From NCBI RefSeq assembly GCF_016862115.1, contig NZ_BOMI01000098.1, positions 1 through 64,000 on the forward strand: a DNA stretch of 64,000 nucleotides, in the 5' to 3' direction. The notes beneath the pieces were generated by a model. The model did not search any database. It was not told the DNA's origin and saw only the letters and a program-made list of their open reading frames with translations. Position 1 is the stretch's first letter. The number at the start of each line of letters is the position of its first letter. The translations under genes were made by a program, and so were the position numbers. Shown one piece after another: positions 1 to 8,331 of the stretch. The stretch comes from Paractinoplanes deccanensis (GTDB lineage Bacteria; Actinomycetota; Actinomycetes; Mycobacteriales; Micromonosporaceae).

Positions 1-1
1 G

Positions 2-91
2 GGTGCGTCGACCGCCGCGGGTGCGTCGACCGCCGCGGGTGCGTCGACCGCCGCGGGTGCGTCGACCGCCGCGGGTGCGTCGACCGCTGCG
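2..91 (+). repeat. 18-bp tandem repeat, five copies, in frame
   Basis: Five consecutive 18-bp units (GGTGCGTCGACCGCCGCG) at 2, 20, 38, 56 and 74, with one base change in the last. Each encodes Gly-Ala-Ser-Thr-Ala-Ala, so copy-number changes keep the reading frame. The array probably continues to the left of the window. Confidence 0.95.
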
Positions 92-1906
92 GGAGGGCCG
101 ATAACCACGGCCGGGCCAGACTCTGTCGCCGCGGGCGAGTCTAGTGCCGCGGGCGAGTCGAGCACCGTCGACAAGGGCGAGTCGAGCGTCGCCGGTGGGT
201 CGGAGGCTGCGGAGCAGTCGAGCACTGTGACCGAGGGCGGGCCGAGCGGCCGCGGTAAGAAAGCCGGGCAGAACGCCGCCGAGAAGGCAGCGGACACCGC
301 GGCGGCCTCGAGCGATGCGTCGACGGTGAGCGCCGCGTCGAATGCGAACGGTGCTTCGACGGAGAGTGGGTCGCAGGCGGCGGCGAAGTCCGGCGCTGCC
401 GACAAGGGCAAGACCAACGTCGCCGAGAACGCCGCGCCGGCGGTGAGCGGATCGCCGCAGGCCGCGAGGCCCAGCACAGCCGACGGGGACGAGTCGAGCG
501 CCTCGGACGTCGCGCCTATGGCGGGCGGGCCGCAAGAGAGCGCGGAGTCCGGTGCAGCCGGCGAGGCCGCGCTCGCGGCGGGCGGTTCGCTGGCTGCGGA
601 GTCCGACGCGGCCGACAAGGCCGCGCCCACACAGGGCGCGAAGTCTGGCGCGGCCGACAAGGCTGAGGTGAAGGCCGCAAGTGGGTCACAGCAGGCCGCT
701 GAATCCGAAGCCAATGGCAAGGCGGCGAGTCCCGAGGCCGTCGACAAGGCGGGGAGTGGGTCGCAGCGGGGCGCGCAGCCCGAGGCCGCCGGCAAGGCGC
801 TGAGTGGGTCACAGCGGGGCGCGCAGCCCGAGGCCGCCGGCAAGGCGGATGGCGGATCGCAGCCGAGTGCGAAGTCCGGCGCCGTCGACAAGGCGGAAGG
901 TGCTGTGGCGAGTGGGCGGCAGCAGAAGCCGGGCGCCGCCGACAAGGCCGGGACCAAGGCCGCTGACGCGCAGGCGAAGCCGGCTGCGGAGACCAAGCCC
1001 GCGGCTGCCCAGGCGAAGGCCGAGAAGGTCGAGCAGCCTCAGGACCAGAACGCCACCCGGGTCGTTCCGCGGCAGGTGGACGCCGACAAGACGGCGATTG
1101 CCGCCGTTCTGCCCCAGGGTGGGGCCGAGCCTCAGGAGCTTCCGCCCATTGCGGGCATCAATCGCTCGAACCGTCCGGCGTGGACGCCCATGCCGGTCGT
1201 GCCGACCTATTCGAGCAGCCCGGGCATCACCGTCTTCGGCACCCGTCTCACCTATCGCCAGGCCGCGATCGGGTTCGGCGTGGTGCTGCTCATCGTCGTG
1301 CTGGTGGCCGTTCTTGTGGCGCAGGCGTTCGGCAACGACGACGACAACGCGCAGGCCGGCCCCGGCGCGTCCGCCGCCGCCACGCAGCAGGGTGCCGCCG
1401 GGCAGGGCTCCGCCAAGCCGTCCACTCCTGCTACCGGCGCGGCGACGCCGAGCAAGGCGCCCAGCACCGCCGCGCTGCCCGCCGGTTGGGCGATGCGCAC
1501 CGACGCCACCGGGTTCAAGATCCCGTTGCCGGCGAACGCCAAGCGCAGCGAGAGCAGCAGCGGCATCGAGTACAAGTGGAACAACCGGCTGCTGCTCGTC
1601 TCGCAGACCACGAGCCCGGCCCCCGACGCGTACCAGGACTGGGTCGACCAGGAGAAGGACCGCTCCGGCACGATCCGGGGCTACCAGAAGGTCCGCGTCG
1701 ACCGCGTGAACGGCTACTTCAAGAACGCCGCCGACTGGGAGTACTTCTACACCACCAGCACCGGCAACGCGCAGCACGTGATCAGGCGCAACTTCGTCGT
1801 CAACGACCACCAGGCGTACTCGCTGAACTGGTATGTCAGCCCGGAGGACTGGACCGCCTCGCAGGCCGACATCAAGGCGATCATCGCGGGGTTCCAGCCG
1901 AAGTAG
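2..1906 (+). CDS. Partial repeat-rich, membrane-anchored protein with C-terminal extracellular domain
   Basis: The reading frame is open from the left edge, so the gene starts before the window; the GTG at 227 is only an internal codon. The first roughly 370 codons are low-complexity Ala/Gly/Ser/Lys/Glu sequence with tandem repeats (six-residue unit GASTAA five times; SGSQRGAQPEAAGKA twice). A single membrane helix follows at about 1261-1329 (GFGVVLLIVVLVAVLVAQAF), then an Ala/Thr/Pro linker and a folded domain of about 135 residues (from GWAMRTDATGF to the stop) rich in Trp and Tyr. The layout, a cytoplasmic low-complexity arm, one helix and a small outside domain, is like that of actinobacterial Ser/Thr protein kinases and their relatives, so a kinase domain may lie upstream; that is inference. 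Function is not known from what is visible. Confidence 0.75.
   Translation, partial: GASTAAGASTAAGASTAAGASTAAGASTAAGGPITTAGPDSVAAGESSAAGESSTVDKGESSVAGGSEAAEQSSTVTEGGPSGRGKKAGQNAAEKAADTAAASSDASTVSAASNANGASTESGSQAAAKSGAADKGKTNVAENAAPAVSGSPQAARPSTADGDESSASDVAPMAGGPQESAESGAAGEAALAAGGSLAAESDAADKAAPTQGAKSGAADKAEVKAASGSQQAAESEANGKAASPEAVDKAGSGSQRGAQPEAAGKALSGSQRGAQPEAAGKADGGSQPSAKSGAVDKAEGAVASGRQQKPGAADKAGTKAADAQAKPAAETKPAAAQAKAEKVEQPQDQNATRVVPRQVDADKTAIAAVLPQGGAEPQELPPIAGINRSNRPAWTPMPVVPTYSSSPGITVFGTRLTYRQAAIGFGVVLLIVVLVAVLVAQAFGNDDDNAQAGPGASAAATQQGAAGQGSAKPSTPATGAATPSKAPSTAALPAGWAMRTDATGFKIPLPANAKRSESSSGIEYKWNNRLLLVSQTTSPAPDAYQDWVDQEKDRSGTIRGYQKVRVDRVNGYFKNAADWEYFYTTSTGNAQHVIRRNFVVNDHQAYSLNWYVSPEDWTASQADIKAIIAGFQPK
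755..850 (+). repeat. 48-bp direct repeat, two copies, in frame
   Basis: Two adjacent 16-codon units (755-802 and 803-850) differ at only a few bases. They encode SGSQRGAQPEAAGKA plus one variable residue. More degenerate copies of the same theme lie on both sides. Confidence 0.85.
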
Positions 1907-1970
1907 CACTCGGACGAGTGAGTCGCCGGATGAATGGGTAGTTCACGTCGTATCACCGAGGAGGTGCGAC

Positions 1971-2186
1971 ATGAACTGCCGACGGTACGGCAGTAAGCCC
2001 ACGATCGGGTTCTGGGTCATCATCGCGTTCGCCGATCTCGTCGTGCTCACCGCGACCATCGGGCCACTCGCCATGTTCGCCATCATCGCCCTGCTGGCCG
2101 TGTTCGCCGGCGGCGTGATCGCCGCCCGTATGCTCAGGAAGCCCGCCGAAGCGCCCGCGAAGGCCGTGGTACGGCGCCGCGCCTGA
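1971..2186 (+). CDS. Small two-helix membrane protein (71 aa)
   Basis: The ATG at 1971 is preceded by a strong ribosome binding site (GAGGAGGTG at about 1959-1967), which fixes the start although the frame is open further upstream. Two hydrophobic segments (about residues 13-33 and 35-58) are followed by a basic tail ending VVRRRA, suggesting both helices lie in the membrane with a positively charged cytoplasmic end. I recognise no family. It lies 64 bp after the preceding gene on the same strand and may be cotranscribed. Confidence 0.7.
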   Translation: MNCRRYGSKPTIGFWVIIAFADLVVLTATIGPLAMFAIIALLAVFAGGVIAARMLRKPAEAPAKAVVRRRA

Positions 2187-2208
2187 GAGCGCGCATAGCG
2201 TGATCGGC

Positions 2209-2214
2209 TACAGT
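2209..2214 (+). promoter_or_regulatory. -10 box, leaderless start of M50-like gene
   Basis: TACAGT matches the actinobacterial TANNNT -10 pattern and ends 8 bases before the GTG at 2223, so transcription should begin at or beside the start codon. There is no Shine-Dalgarno sequence, as expected for a leaderless mRNA. Confidence 0.5.
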
Positions 2215-2222
2215 TCGGCGCT

Positions 2223-2954
2223 GTGTCGATCGAAGGCGTGACTGATCTCTGGGACAAGCTGCTCGGCGCTCAGCCGGACCCGCCCGGCCTGCTGGTGCTG
2301 CTCACCGCGCTGGCCGGATTCCTGGCCGTGGCGTTCCGCCCGGTGTGGCGGATCGCCCGCAACGCCGTCACGATCGCGCACGAGGGCGGTCACGCGCTGT
2401 TCGCGCTGCTGACCGGCCGCCGGCTGCGCGGCATCCGGCTGGAGTTCGACACGTCCGGCCTGACGCTGTCGTCGGGGCGCCCGACCGGGCCGGGCATGAT
2501 GCTCACGCTGCTCGGCGGCTACATCGCGCCGTCGCTGGTGGGCCTGCTCGGCGCGTGGCTGCTCGGCGGCAACCGGATCACGCTGCTGCTCTGGCTCGCC
2601 GTCGTCCTGCTGCTGCTCATGCTGATCAACATCAGGAACCTGTTCGGCGTGGTGTCGCTGGTCGTCACCGGCGCGATCGTCTTCGTCGTGTCCTGGTACG
2701 CCTCGCCGCAGGTCCAGGCCGCTTTCGCGTACGCGGGTGTGTGGTTCCTGCTGTTCGGCGGGGTGCGGCCGGTCTTCGAGCTGCAGAGCCTGCGCAGCCG
2801 CGGCCGCATGCCCGAGTCGGACGCCGACCAACTGGCGCGCGTCTCGCACGTGCCCGCCCTGTTCTGGGTCGGCGTCTTCCTCATCGTGAACGTGGCGGCC
2901 CTGGTCATCGGCGCCTTCATGCTCGCCGGCCAGTGGCTGCCCGCATCGGCCTGA
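2223..2954 (+). CDS. M50B-like membrane metalloprotease family protein
   Basis: This 243-residue multi-pass membrane protein carries the zinc-protease motif HEGGH at about residues 53-57, placed at the end of a hydrophobic segment as in M50-type intramembrane proteases. About six hydrophobic segments are visible. The usual second motif (NxxPxxxLDG) is not obvious; NIRNLFG near residue 138 may replace it. M50B-like proteins are widespread in actinobacteria and mostly uncharacterised. The gene ends a few bases from the end of a convergent anti-sigma/sigma pair, so a role in regulated intramembrane proteolysis of that anti-sigma factor is conceivable, but only the location suggests it. Confidence 0.75.
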   Translation: MSIEGVTDLWDKLLGAQPDPPGLLVLLTALAGFLAVAFRPVWRIARNAVTIAHEGGHALFALLTGRRLRGIRLEFDTSGLTLSSGRPTGPGMMLTLLGGYIAPSLVGLLGAWLLGGNRITLLLWLAVVLLLLMLINIRNLFGVVSLVVTGAIVFVVSWYASPQVQAAFAYAGVWFLLFGGVRPVFELQSLRSRGRMPESDADQLARVSHVPALFWVGVFLIVNVAALVIGAFMLAGQWLPASA

Positions 2955-2958
2955 GCGC

Positions 2959-3540
2959 CTAGGAGCACTCCGGCGGCGCGGTCGGCTCCCCGCCGGTGGC
3001 GAGGTTCGTGTTGAGCTCGGTGGTGGTGGCGAGCCGGGTGAACGCCGGCCCGAGGCTCAGGTCGATGACGTCGTCACCGCGCCGAGGGTCGAACCGCATG
3101 GTCACCTCGCCGTGCAGCGACGCGCGCGCGACGGTCGCCGTGCCGATCGCCGCGGGGCCGTAGACCAGCATCGCCGCGCCCGAGGAAGCGGGCTCGGTGG
3201 GCCCCTGCAGCACGGTGAAGCGGCGTGCCCGCAGCTGAGCGGCCGTTTCCGCGGCGCCGGAGATCCGGATCTTGATCTGGCTCGGGTCGCTCGGCAGCGT
3301 GAGAACGCACCGCACGGTGGGGGCGGCGGCCGGAAGCGGTGGGGCGTCGCGCTTCTGCTCGGGCCAGGCGAACGCGACACCTGCCGTGGCCGCCACCACG
3401 GCTGCCGCCGTCGTCGTCACGGCCAGCTGCCGCCGGCGCCGGCTCCGGCCGCGGGCACGGATCGCCGCGGCGGGGAGGACGTCGAGGTCGCGCACCTCGG
3501 CTTCGAGCTCGCGCAGGCGTTCAGGCACGGTACGGGGCAT
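2959..3540 (-). CDS. Probable membrane-anchored anti-sigma factor
   Basis: The 193-residue product has a basic cytoplasmic N-terminus (RARGRSRRRR), one membrane helix (about residues 37-55) and an extracellular domain of about 135 residues. Its ATG at 3540 overlaps the end of the upstream sigma gene by 20 bp, so the two are translationally coupled. Coupling of an ECF sigma gene with a single-helix protein usually marks a sigma/anti-sigma pair. No zinc-binding HxxxCxxC motif is present, so this is not a ZAS-type anti-sigma factor. An alternative start is the ATG at 3555. The assignment is from context and topology, not from a recognised domain. Confidence 0.6.
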   Translation of the reverse strand: MPRTVPERLRELEAEVRDLDVLPAAAIRARGRSRRRRQLAVTTTAAAVVAATAGVAFAWPEQKRDAPPLPAAAPTVRCVLTLPSDPSQIKIRISGAAETAAQLRARRFTVLQGPTEPASSGAAMLVYGPAAIGTATVARASLHGEVTMRFDPRRGDDVIDLSLGPAFTRLATTTELNTNLATGGEPTAPPECS

Positions 3541-4054
3541 CGCTGATCTCCTCATCAGGGTTGTCGACGAGCCGGTCGTCGAGCAGCCGGCCCAGGGTCG
3601 CCCGCGCCCGGGAGAGCCGCGCCTTGACCGTCCCCTCGGGGACGCCGGTGCTCGCGGCGATCTCGTAGACCGGCATGTCCAGCAAGTAGTGCAGCGCGAC
3701 GGCCTGCCGCTGCGGCGCGGGCAGCCGCTGCAGCGCGCCGACGATGGCCACCCGGTCCGGTGACGGGCCACCGACCGCTTCGGCCTGCGGCCCGAGGCGC
3801 GCCCGGGCGGCGAGCCAGCGCCGGAGACCCCGCCACCTGTTGATCATCAGGCGCCAGGCGACAGCGCGTACCCAGCCCTCGGGATCGTCGTATCGGGACA
3901 CCTTGGGCCAGTGCTGCCAGGCGCGCGCGAACGCCTCCTGCGCGATGTCCTGGGCGTCGGAGCGATCACCGCAGGCGGCATAGAGGTAGAGCACGACGCG
4001 CCGGACCGTCGCTGTGTAGAAGGCGTCGAAGTCGGCTTGCACATGGGAAGACAC
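3521..4054 (-). CDS. RNA polymerase ECF sigma factor (SigE family)
   Basis: At 177 residues it has the size and two-domain layout of ECF sigma factors. Region 2 is seen in the N-terminal half (SDAQDIAQEAFARAWQHW, with DPEGWVRAVAWRLMINRWR as region 2.4) and region 4 in the C-terminal half (LQRLPAPQRQAVALHYLLD, then the helix-turn-helix PVYEIAASTGVPEGTVKARL). It should recruit RNA polymerase to a small stress regulon. It starts with GTG at 4054 and overlaps the putative anti-sigma gene. The wording of region 2 and region 4 is typical of the actinobacterial SigE-family group. Confidence 0.9.
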   Translation of the reverse strand: MSSHVQADFDAFYTATVRRVVLYLYAACGDRSDAQDIAQEAFARAWQHWPKVSRYDDPEGWVRAVAWRLMINRWRGLRRWLAARARLGPQAEAVGGPSPDRVAIVGALQRLPAPQRQAVALHYLLDMPVYEIAASTGVPEGTVKARLSRARATLGRLLDDRLVDNPDEEISDAPYRA

Positions 4055-4081
4055 ACCGCACCCGGCGATCCGGTTGCCCCG

Positions 4082-5668
4082 TTACAGCGGAATGTTGCCG
4101 TGCTTCTTGGGCGGCAGGGTCTCCCGCTTGCTGCGCAGCATCCGCAGGGCCTGCGTGACCTGCGCGCGCGTCTCGGAGGGCTGGATCACGGCGTCGACGT
4201 AGCCGCGCTCCGCCGCGATGTACGGGTTCGCGAGCGTGTCCTCGTACTCCTGGATGAGCTCGGCACGGCGCACCGCGGGGTCCTCGGCGGTGGCGAGCTC
4301 GCCGCGGTAGAGGATGTTGACCGCGCCCTGTGCGCCCATGACGGCGATCTGCGCGGTGGGCCAGGCGAAGTTCATGTCGGCGCCGAGGTGCTTGGAGCCC
4401 ATCACGTCGTACGCGCCGCCGTACGCCTTGCGCGTGATGACGGTGATCTTGGGGACGGTGGCCTCGGCGTACGCGTAGATGAGCTTTGCCCCGCGCCGGA
4501 TGATGCCGTCCCACTCCTGTGCGGTGCCGGGCAGGAAGCCGGGCACGTCGACCAGGGTCAGCACCGGGATGTTGAAGGCGTCGCAGGTGCGCACGAAGCG
4601 GGCGGCCTTCTCGCTGGCGGCGATGTCGAGCGTGCCGGCGAAGTGCATCGGCTGGTTGGCCACGACACCGACCGGGCGGCCCTCGACGCGGCCGAAGCCG
4701 ACCACGATGTTCTGAGCGTAGAGCGGCTGCACCTCGAGGAAGTCGTCGACGACGGTCTCGACTACTTTCTTGATGTCGTACGGCTGGTTCGCCGAGTCCG
4801 GGATCAGCGTGTCCAGCGCGAGGTCGTCCTCGTCGGCGGCGAGCGAGGCCGGCTCCTCGAAGACGACGGGCTCGTCGAGGTTGTTCGACGGCAGGTACGA
4901 CAGCAGCGCGCGCACGTAGTCGATCGCGTCGTCCTCGTCGGAGGCCAGGTAGTGGGCGTTGCCGCTGCGGGTGTTGTGGGTGCGGGCGCCGCCGAGCTCC
5001 TCGAAGCCGACCTCCTCGCCGGTCACCGTCTTGATCACGTCGGGGCCGGTGATGAACATGTGCGACGTCTGGTCGACCATCACGGTGAAGTCGGTGATCG
5101 CGGGGGAGTAGACCGCGCCGCCCGCGCAGGGCCCCATGATCAGCGAGATCTGCGGGATGACGCCGCTGGCCCGGACGTTGCGGAAGAAGATGTCGGCGTA
5201 GAGGCCGAGCGCGACGACGCCCTCCTGGATGCGCGCGCCGCCGGAGTCGTTGATGCCGATGATCGGGCAGCCGGTCTTCATGGCGAGGTCGAGCACCTTG
5301 ACGATCTTTTCGCCGAAGACCTCGCCGAGCGATCCGCCGAAGACGGTGAAGTCCTGGGAGAAGACGCAGACCTGCCGGCCGTCGACGGTGCCGTAGCCGG
5401 TGACCACGCCGTCGCCGTAGGGGCGGTTCTTGTCGAGGCCGAAGTTGGTGGAGCGGTGCCGCGCGAGCGCGTCGAGCTCCACGAAGGACCCCTCGTCGAG
5501 CAGCATCGCGATCCGCTCGCGCGCCGTCTTCTTGCCGCGGGCGTGCTGCTTCTCGACGGCGCGTTCGCTGCCGGCGTGCACTGCCTCCTCGGTACGGCGG
5601 GTGAGGTCGCCGATCTTGCCGGCCGTCGTGTGGATGTCGGCCTGGATCGCGTCGGGCTGCGTCGTCAC
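4082..5668 (-). CDS. pccB: Acyl-CoA carboxylase beta subunit (propionyl/acetyl-CoA carboxyltransferase)
   Basis: The 528-residue protein is a full-length biotin-dependent carboxyltransferase: it moves carboxyl from biotin to propionyl-CoA or acetyl-CoA, giving methylmalonyl- or malonyl-CoA. Diagnostic segments are [18 protein letters not shown] near the N-terminus, the two crotonase-like halves with oxyanion loops ([11 protein letters not shown] and DVPGFLPG), and the C-terminal signature [17 protein letters not shown]. It starts with GTG at 5668 behind GAGGA. No alpha subunit or epsilon peptide is adjacent; the alpha subunit must be elsewhere. Biotin ligase BirA lies 1.2 kb away on the other strand, a common actinobacterial arrangement. 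Substrate preference (propionyl versus acetyl) cannot be read from sequence alone. Confidence 0.93.
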   Translation of the reverse strand: MTTQPDAIQADIHTTAGKIGDLTRRTEEAVHAGSERAVEKQHARGKKTARERIAMLLDEGSFVELDALARHRSTNFGLDKNRPYGDGVVTGYGTVDGRQVCVFSQDFTVFGGSLGEVFGEKIVKVLDLAMKTGCPIIGINDSGGARIQEGVVALGLYADIFFRNVRASGVIPQISLIMGPCAGGAVYSPAITDFTVMVDQTSHMFITGPDVIKTVTGEEVGFEELGGARTHNTRSGNAHYLASDEDDAIDYVRALLSYLPSNNLDEPVVFEEPASLAADEDDLALDTLIPDSANQPYDIKKVVETVVDDFLEVQPLYAQNIVVGFGRVEGRPVGVVANQPMHFAGTLDIAASEKAARFVRTCDAFNIPVLTLVDVPGFLPGTAQEWDGIIRRGAKLIYAYAEATVPKITVITRKAYGGAYDVMGSKHLGADMNFAWPTAQIAVMGAQGAVNILYRGELATAEDPAVRRAELIQEYEDTLANPYIAAERGYVDAVIQPSETRAQVTQALRMLRSKRETLPPKKHGNIPL

Positions 5669-5749
5669 AGTGGTTCCTCACGTGGTTCCGGCGGAGGATG
5701 AAAAGACAGACTTGATCGTAGTGCGACGGGAGTCCACGCGCCGCTACGG

Positions 5750-6868
5750 GTGCGTTTCGCACTCAATGCCCCATTCGTTACGTCTCTCGTGACGAACTGG
5801 ATGACCGCGGCCGGCATCGCCCTCATCGCCGGGGGGCTCGCCACATTGATCTGCTTCCGCAGCGTGCTCTTCCGGACCGGCGGGCGCCGGGCCGGGCGCA
5901 AGGCGGTTCGCGAGGCCACCCGCAACGCCGTGCTGGCGGCCGAGGCCGATCTGCCGCCCCGCCGCGCGCGGGGGAGCCGTCGCCGTGGCCGGCAGTCGCC
6001 GGAGGAGCGCACCGGCGCGATCGCCCTGGCCGGGGAGCGCGGCGGGCTTGCGATGATCGGCCTGGCGGACGAGGAGGACGACGAGGTCCCGCACGGTCGC
6101 CGTCGCCGGGACCACGCGGCGTACGGCGGTGAGCGCTTCCCCGAGTTCGGCGAGCCCGAGGATTCGGCCTCCGAGGGGCCAACGGACTTCGAGCACGACG
6201 GGGACGTCACGGAGCCGGAGTTCGTCGCGGAGCCGGAGTTCGTCGCGGAGCCGGAGTTCGTCGCGGAGGCGGATTTCGCTGCGGAGGCGGATTTCGCCGC
6301 GGAGGCGGAGGAAGTCGCGGCGGAGGAGCCCACGCCGGAGCCTGTCGCCCGCTTGGGCCACCGCGTCGAGGGATGGGTGCGCCCGGAGTACCGGCAGACC
6401 CGCGAGGAGCCGCCGTCCGGCGAATACTGGACGCCGATCCCGGTCGAGCTGGACGAGGATCCCGAGCCCTCGGCCAAGGGCTACGGCTGGCCGGTCCCGG
6501 TCGAGCGCCTCCCGCCCGTGCCCGACTACGAGCCCGCCACCGGCTTCGACCTCACGCCCGTGCAGCACGAGCCCACCGAGGTCGTGCCGGTCTGGCCGCC
6601 GTCCGCCGCCCTGGACGAGGGCGAGGCCGGCGAGCGCCCCGGCCGCATCCGCCTCCCGCGCAGCTGGCAGTCTCGCAACGACAAGCGGCGCGCCGCCCGC
6701 GAGCAGCAGCCGCCGGCCCGGGAGTGGCGGGCGGACAACTTCGAGACCGTGGCCGAGGAGCCGCGCCCGGAGCGCCGCCGCCCCCGCCCGCGCCCCCGGC
6801 CGGCGGAGGCGCCGCACCATCCCAGCCGCGTCTACGTGAGCCGCCACGCCGCCGACCCGCCGCAATGA
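5750..6868 (+). CDS. Membrane-anchored acidic repeat protein of unknown function
   Basis: The product has one N-terminal helix (TAAGIALIAGGLATLICF) followed by about 330 residues of disordered, highly charged cytoplasmic sequence. An in-frame run of six-residue units (EPEFVA three times, then EADFAA) lies at about residues 155-184, and the C-terminus is Arg/Pro-rich. The start is uncertain: GTG 5750 gives 372 residues, while GTG 5789 or ATG 5801 would begin directly before the membrane helix. It sits between divergent pccB and birA, and such proteins are commonly found there in this group of bacteria, but I recognise no domain. Confidence 0.65.
   Translation: MRFALNAPFVTSLVTNWMTAAGIALIAGGLATLICFRSVLFRTGGRRAGRKAVREATRNAVLAAEADLPPRRARGSRRRGRQSPEERTGAIALAGERGGLAMIGLADEEDDEVPHGRRRRDHAAYGGERFPEFGEPEDSASEGPTDFEHDGDVTEPEFVAEPEFVAEPEFVAEADFAAEADFAAEAEEVAAEEPTPEPVARLGHRVEGWVRPEYRQTREEPPSGEYWTPIPVELDEDPEPSAKGYGWPVPVERLPPVPDYEPATGFDLTPVQHEPTEVVPVWPPSAALDEGEAGERPGRIRLPRSWQSRNDKRRAAREQQPPAREWRADNFETVAEEPRPERRRPRPRPRPAEAPHHPSRVYVSRHAADPPQ
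6212..6301 (+). repeat. 18-bp tandem repeat, five copies, in frame
   Basis: Three copies of GAGCCGGAGTTCGTCGCG (6212, 6230, 6248) are followed by two copies of a variant, GAGGCGGATTTCGCTGCG (6266, 6284). They encode EPEFVA and EADFAA. Both repeat types have the same 18-bp period as the array at the start of the window. Confidence 0.9.
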
Positions 6869-6878
6869 ACGGGCGGAC

Positions 6879-6884
6879 TACGCT
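6879..6884 (+). promoter_or_regulatory. -10 box, leaderless birA
   Basis: TACGCT ends 6 bases before the ATG at 6891, with no ribosome binding site between; transcript and coding start should coincide. Confidence 0.5.
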
Positions 6885-6890
6885 GCACTG

Positions 6891-7742
6891 ATGTCCTCGC
6901 CGTACACCGACCTCGACCGTCCGCCGCTGTCGGCCCGCGCGCTCGGCCGGGCCCTGGTGGCGCCCGGCGGCTTCTGGTCGCGGCTCGACCTGCGCGCCGA
7001 GACCGCGTCGACGAACGCCGACGCCGCCGCGGCGGCGCAGGGCGGCGAGGCCGAGGGACTCGTGGTGGTCGCCGAGAGCCAGACGGCCGGGCGTGGCCGC
7101 CGCGACCGGCAGTGGACGTCGCCGCCGCGTGCCGGGCTGACCCTGAGCGTGCTGTTGCGCCCCCTCGAGCGCAACGACGAGCGGGACTGGCCGGCCGTGC
7201 CGCCCGGCGCGCTCGGCTGGCTGCCGCTGCTGGCCGGGGTGGCGCTCTGCGAGGCGGTGACCCGGGTGGCCGAGGTCGAGGCCGCCCTGAAGTGGCCGAA
7301 CGACCTGCTCGTCGCGGGCGGCAAGTGCGCCGGCATCCTCGCCGAGGCGTCCGGCGGCGCGGTCGTGGTCGGCATCGGCCTCAACGTGAGCACCCGCGCC
7401 GACGAGCTGCCCGAGACCAACGGCCTGCCCGCCACCTCGCTCCGGGTCGCCGGTGCGCCGGTCACCGACCGTGACCCGCTCCTGCGGGCGTCACTGCGCG
7501 GCATCGCTTCCTGGTACACGGGGTGGCGGGAGGCCGGCGGGGACGCGGAGATGTCGGGGCTGCTCGCCGCGTACCGGAGGAACTGCTCGACGATCGGCCG
7601 GCAGGTCCGCGTGCTGCTGCCGGCCGGTGACCCGCTCGAGGGCGAGGCGACCTCGGTGGACGGTGACGGCCGCCTGGTCGTCCGTACGGCGGACGGCGCC
7701 GACCATCGCGTCTCGGCGGGTGACGTGCTGCACGTACGCTGA
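6891..7742 (+). CDS. birA: Biotin--[acetyl-CoA-carboxylase] ligase
   Basis: The 283-residue enzyme activates biotin with ATP and attaches it to the biotin carboxyl carrier domain of acyl-CoA carboxylases. The hallmark biotinyl-AMP loop is present (AGRGRRDRQWTSPP, about residues 65-78), as are the catalytic segment KWPNDLLVAGGKCAGIL (about residues 137-153) and the C-terminal SH3-like domain (residues about 230-283). There is no N-terminal DNA-binding domain, so it is a monofunctional (class I) BirA and not a repressor. Its likely target complex includes the carboxylase subunit encoded at 4082-5668. Confidence 0.95.
   Translation: MSSPYTDLDRPPLSARALGRALVAPGGFWSRLDLRAETASTNADAAAAAQGGEAEGLVVVAESQTAGRGRRDRQWTSPPRAGLTLSVLLRPLERNDERDWPAVPPGALGWLPLLAGVALCEAVTRVAEVEAALKWPNDLLVAGGKCAGILAEASGGAVVVGIGLNVSTRADELPETNGLPATSLRVAGAPVTDRDPLLRASLRGIASWYTGWREAGGDAEMSGLLAAYRRNCSTIGRQVRVLLPAGDPLEGEATSVDGDGRLVVRTADGADHRVSAGDVLHVR
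7735..7740 (+). promoter_or_regulatory. -10 box, leaderless PH-domain gene
   Basis: TACGCT at the very end of birA lies 6 bases upstream of the GTG at 7747. The next gene can therefore be transcribed on its own as a leaderless mRNA as well as by read-through. Confidence 0.45.
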
Positions 7743-7746
7743 CGGC

Positions 7747-8331
7747 GTGGCGTTCCCCGAGGATGTGCTGGCCGAGGAGGAGGAGCTCGTCCTCCACCTC
7801 CATCCGCATTGGAAGGCGGCGATCCGCCCGGCGCTGGTCGCGCTGCTCGCGGTGGTCGTCACCGCCGTGGCCTGGGTGATGCTGCCGACCACCGACGGCG
7901 GCCGCATCGCCTTCGCGGTGGTCGCGCTGATCATGCTTTATCAGGGGATCCGGTACGGCGCCGCGCCGCTGGTGCAGTGGCGGTGCACCCACTACGTGCT
8001 GACCGACGAGCGGATCCTGCTCCAGGACGGCGTGATCGCCCGGGAACGGCGCGACCTGCCGCTCAACCGCGTCAACGACCACGTCGTGACCCAGTCGGTC
8101 CTCGACCGGCTCTTCGGGTCGGGCACGCTCAAGGTCGACTCGATCGGTGAGCAGGCCGCCCTCCTCGCCTCGGTGCCGCGCGCCCAGAGCGTGCAGACGC
8201 TCCTCTACGAGCTGATCGAGCAGGATCGTCAGCGGCACCCGGAGGACGACGAGGAGGAAGCGGCGGAGGAGCCGGAGCTGCCGGCCCAGCGGCGGGGTCT
8301 CTTCCGGCGCCAGGCCAGGCGCGGCGACTAG
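7747..8331 (+). CDS. Membrane protein with bacterial PH domain
   Basis: The 194-residue product begins with an acidic segment, has two membrane helices (about residues 25-44 and 52-67), and then a bacterial PH domain of the bPH_2 type (from RCTHYVLTDERILLQDGVI through GTLKVDSIGEQA), followed by an acidic and then basic tail. The pattern 'HYVLTDERIL...RRDLPLNRVNDH' is characteristic of this family, whose members are thought to bind membrane or partner proteins; the precise job is not known. GTG 7747 is chosen because it follows the -10 box and leaves the frame starting with the conserved FPEDVLAEEEE segment. Confidence 0.8.
   Translation: MAFPEDVLAEEEELVLHLHPHWKAAIRPALVALLAVVVTAVAWVMLPTTDGGRIAFAVVALIMLYQGIRYGAAPLVQWRCTHYVLTDERILLQDGVIARERRDLPLNRVNDHVVTQSVLDRLFGSGTLKVDSIGEQAALLASVPRAQSVQTLLYELIEQDRQRHPEDDEEEAAEEPELPAQRRGLFRRQARRGD

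Noticed and set aside
227-1906. GTG at 227 as true start of the first gene
   Set aside because: The frame is open to the left edge with the same amino-acid bias and repeats, and there is no ribosome binding site at 227.
3911-5701. 596-codon open frame on the plus strand across pccB
   Set aside because: It is the antisense shadow of a clear carboxyltransferase gene; long antisense frames are expected at this G+C content and its product has no family features.
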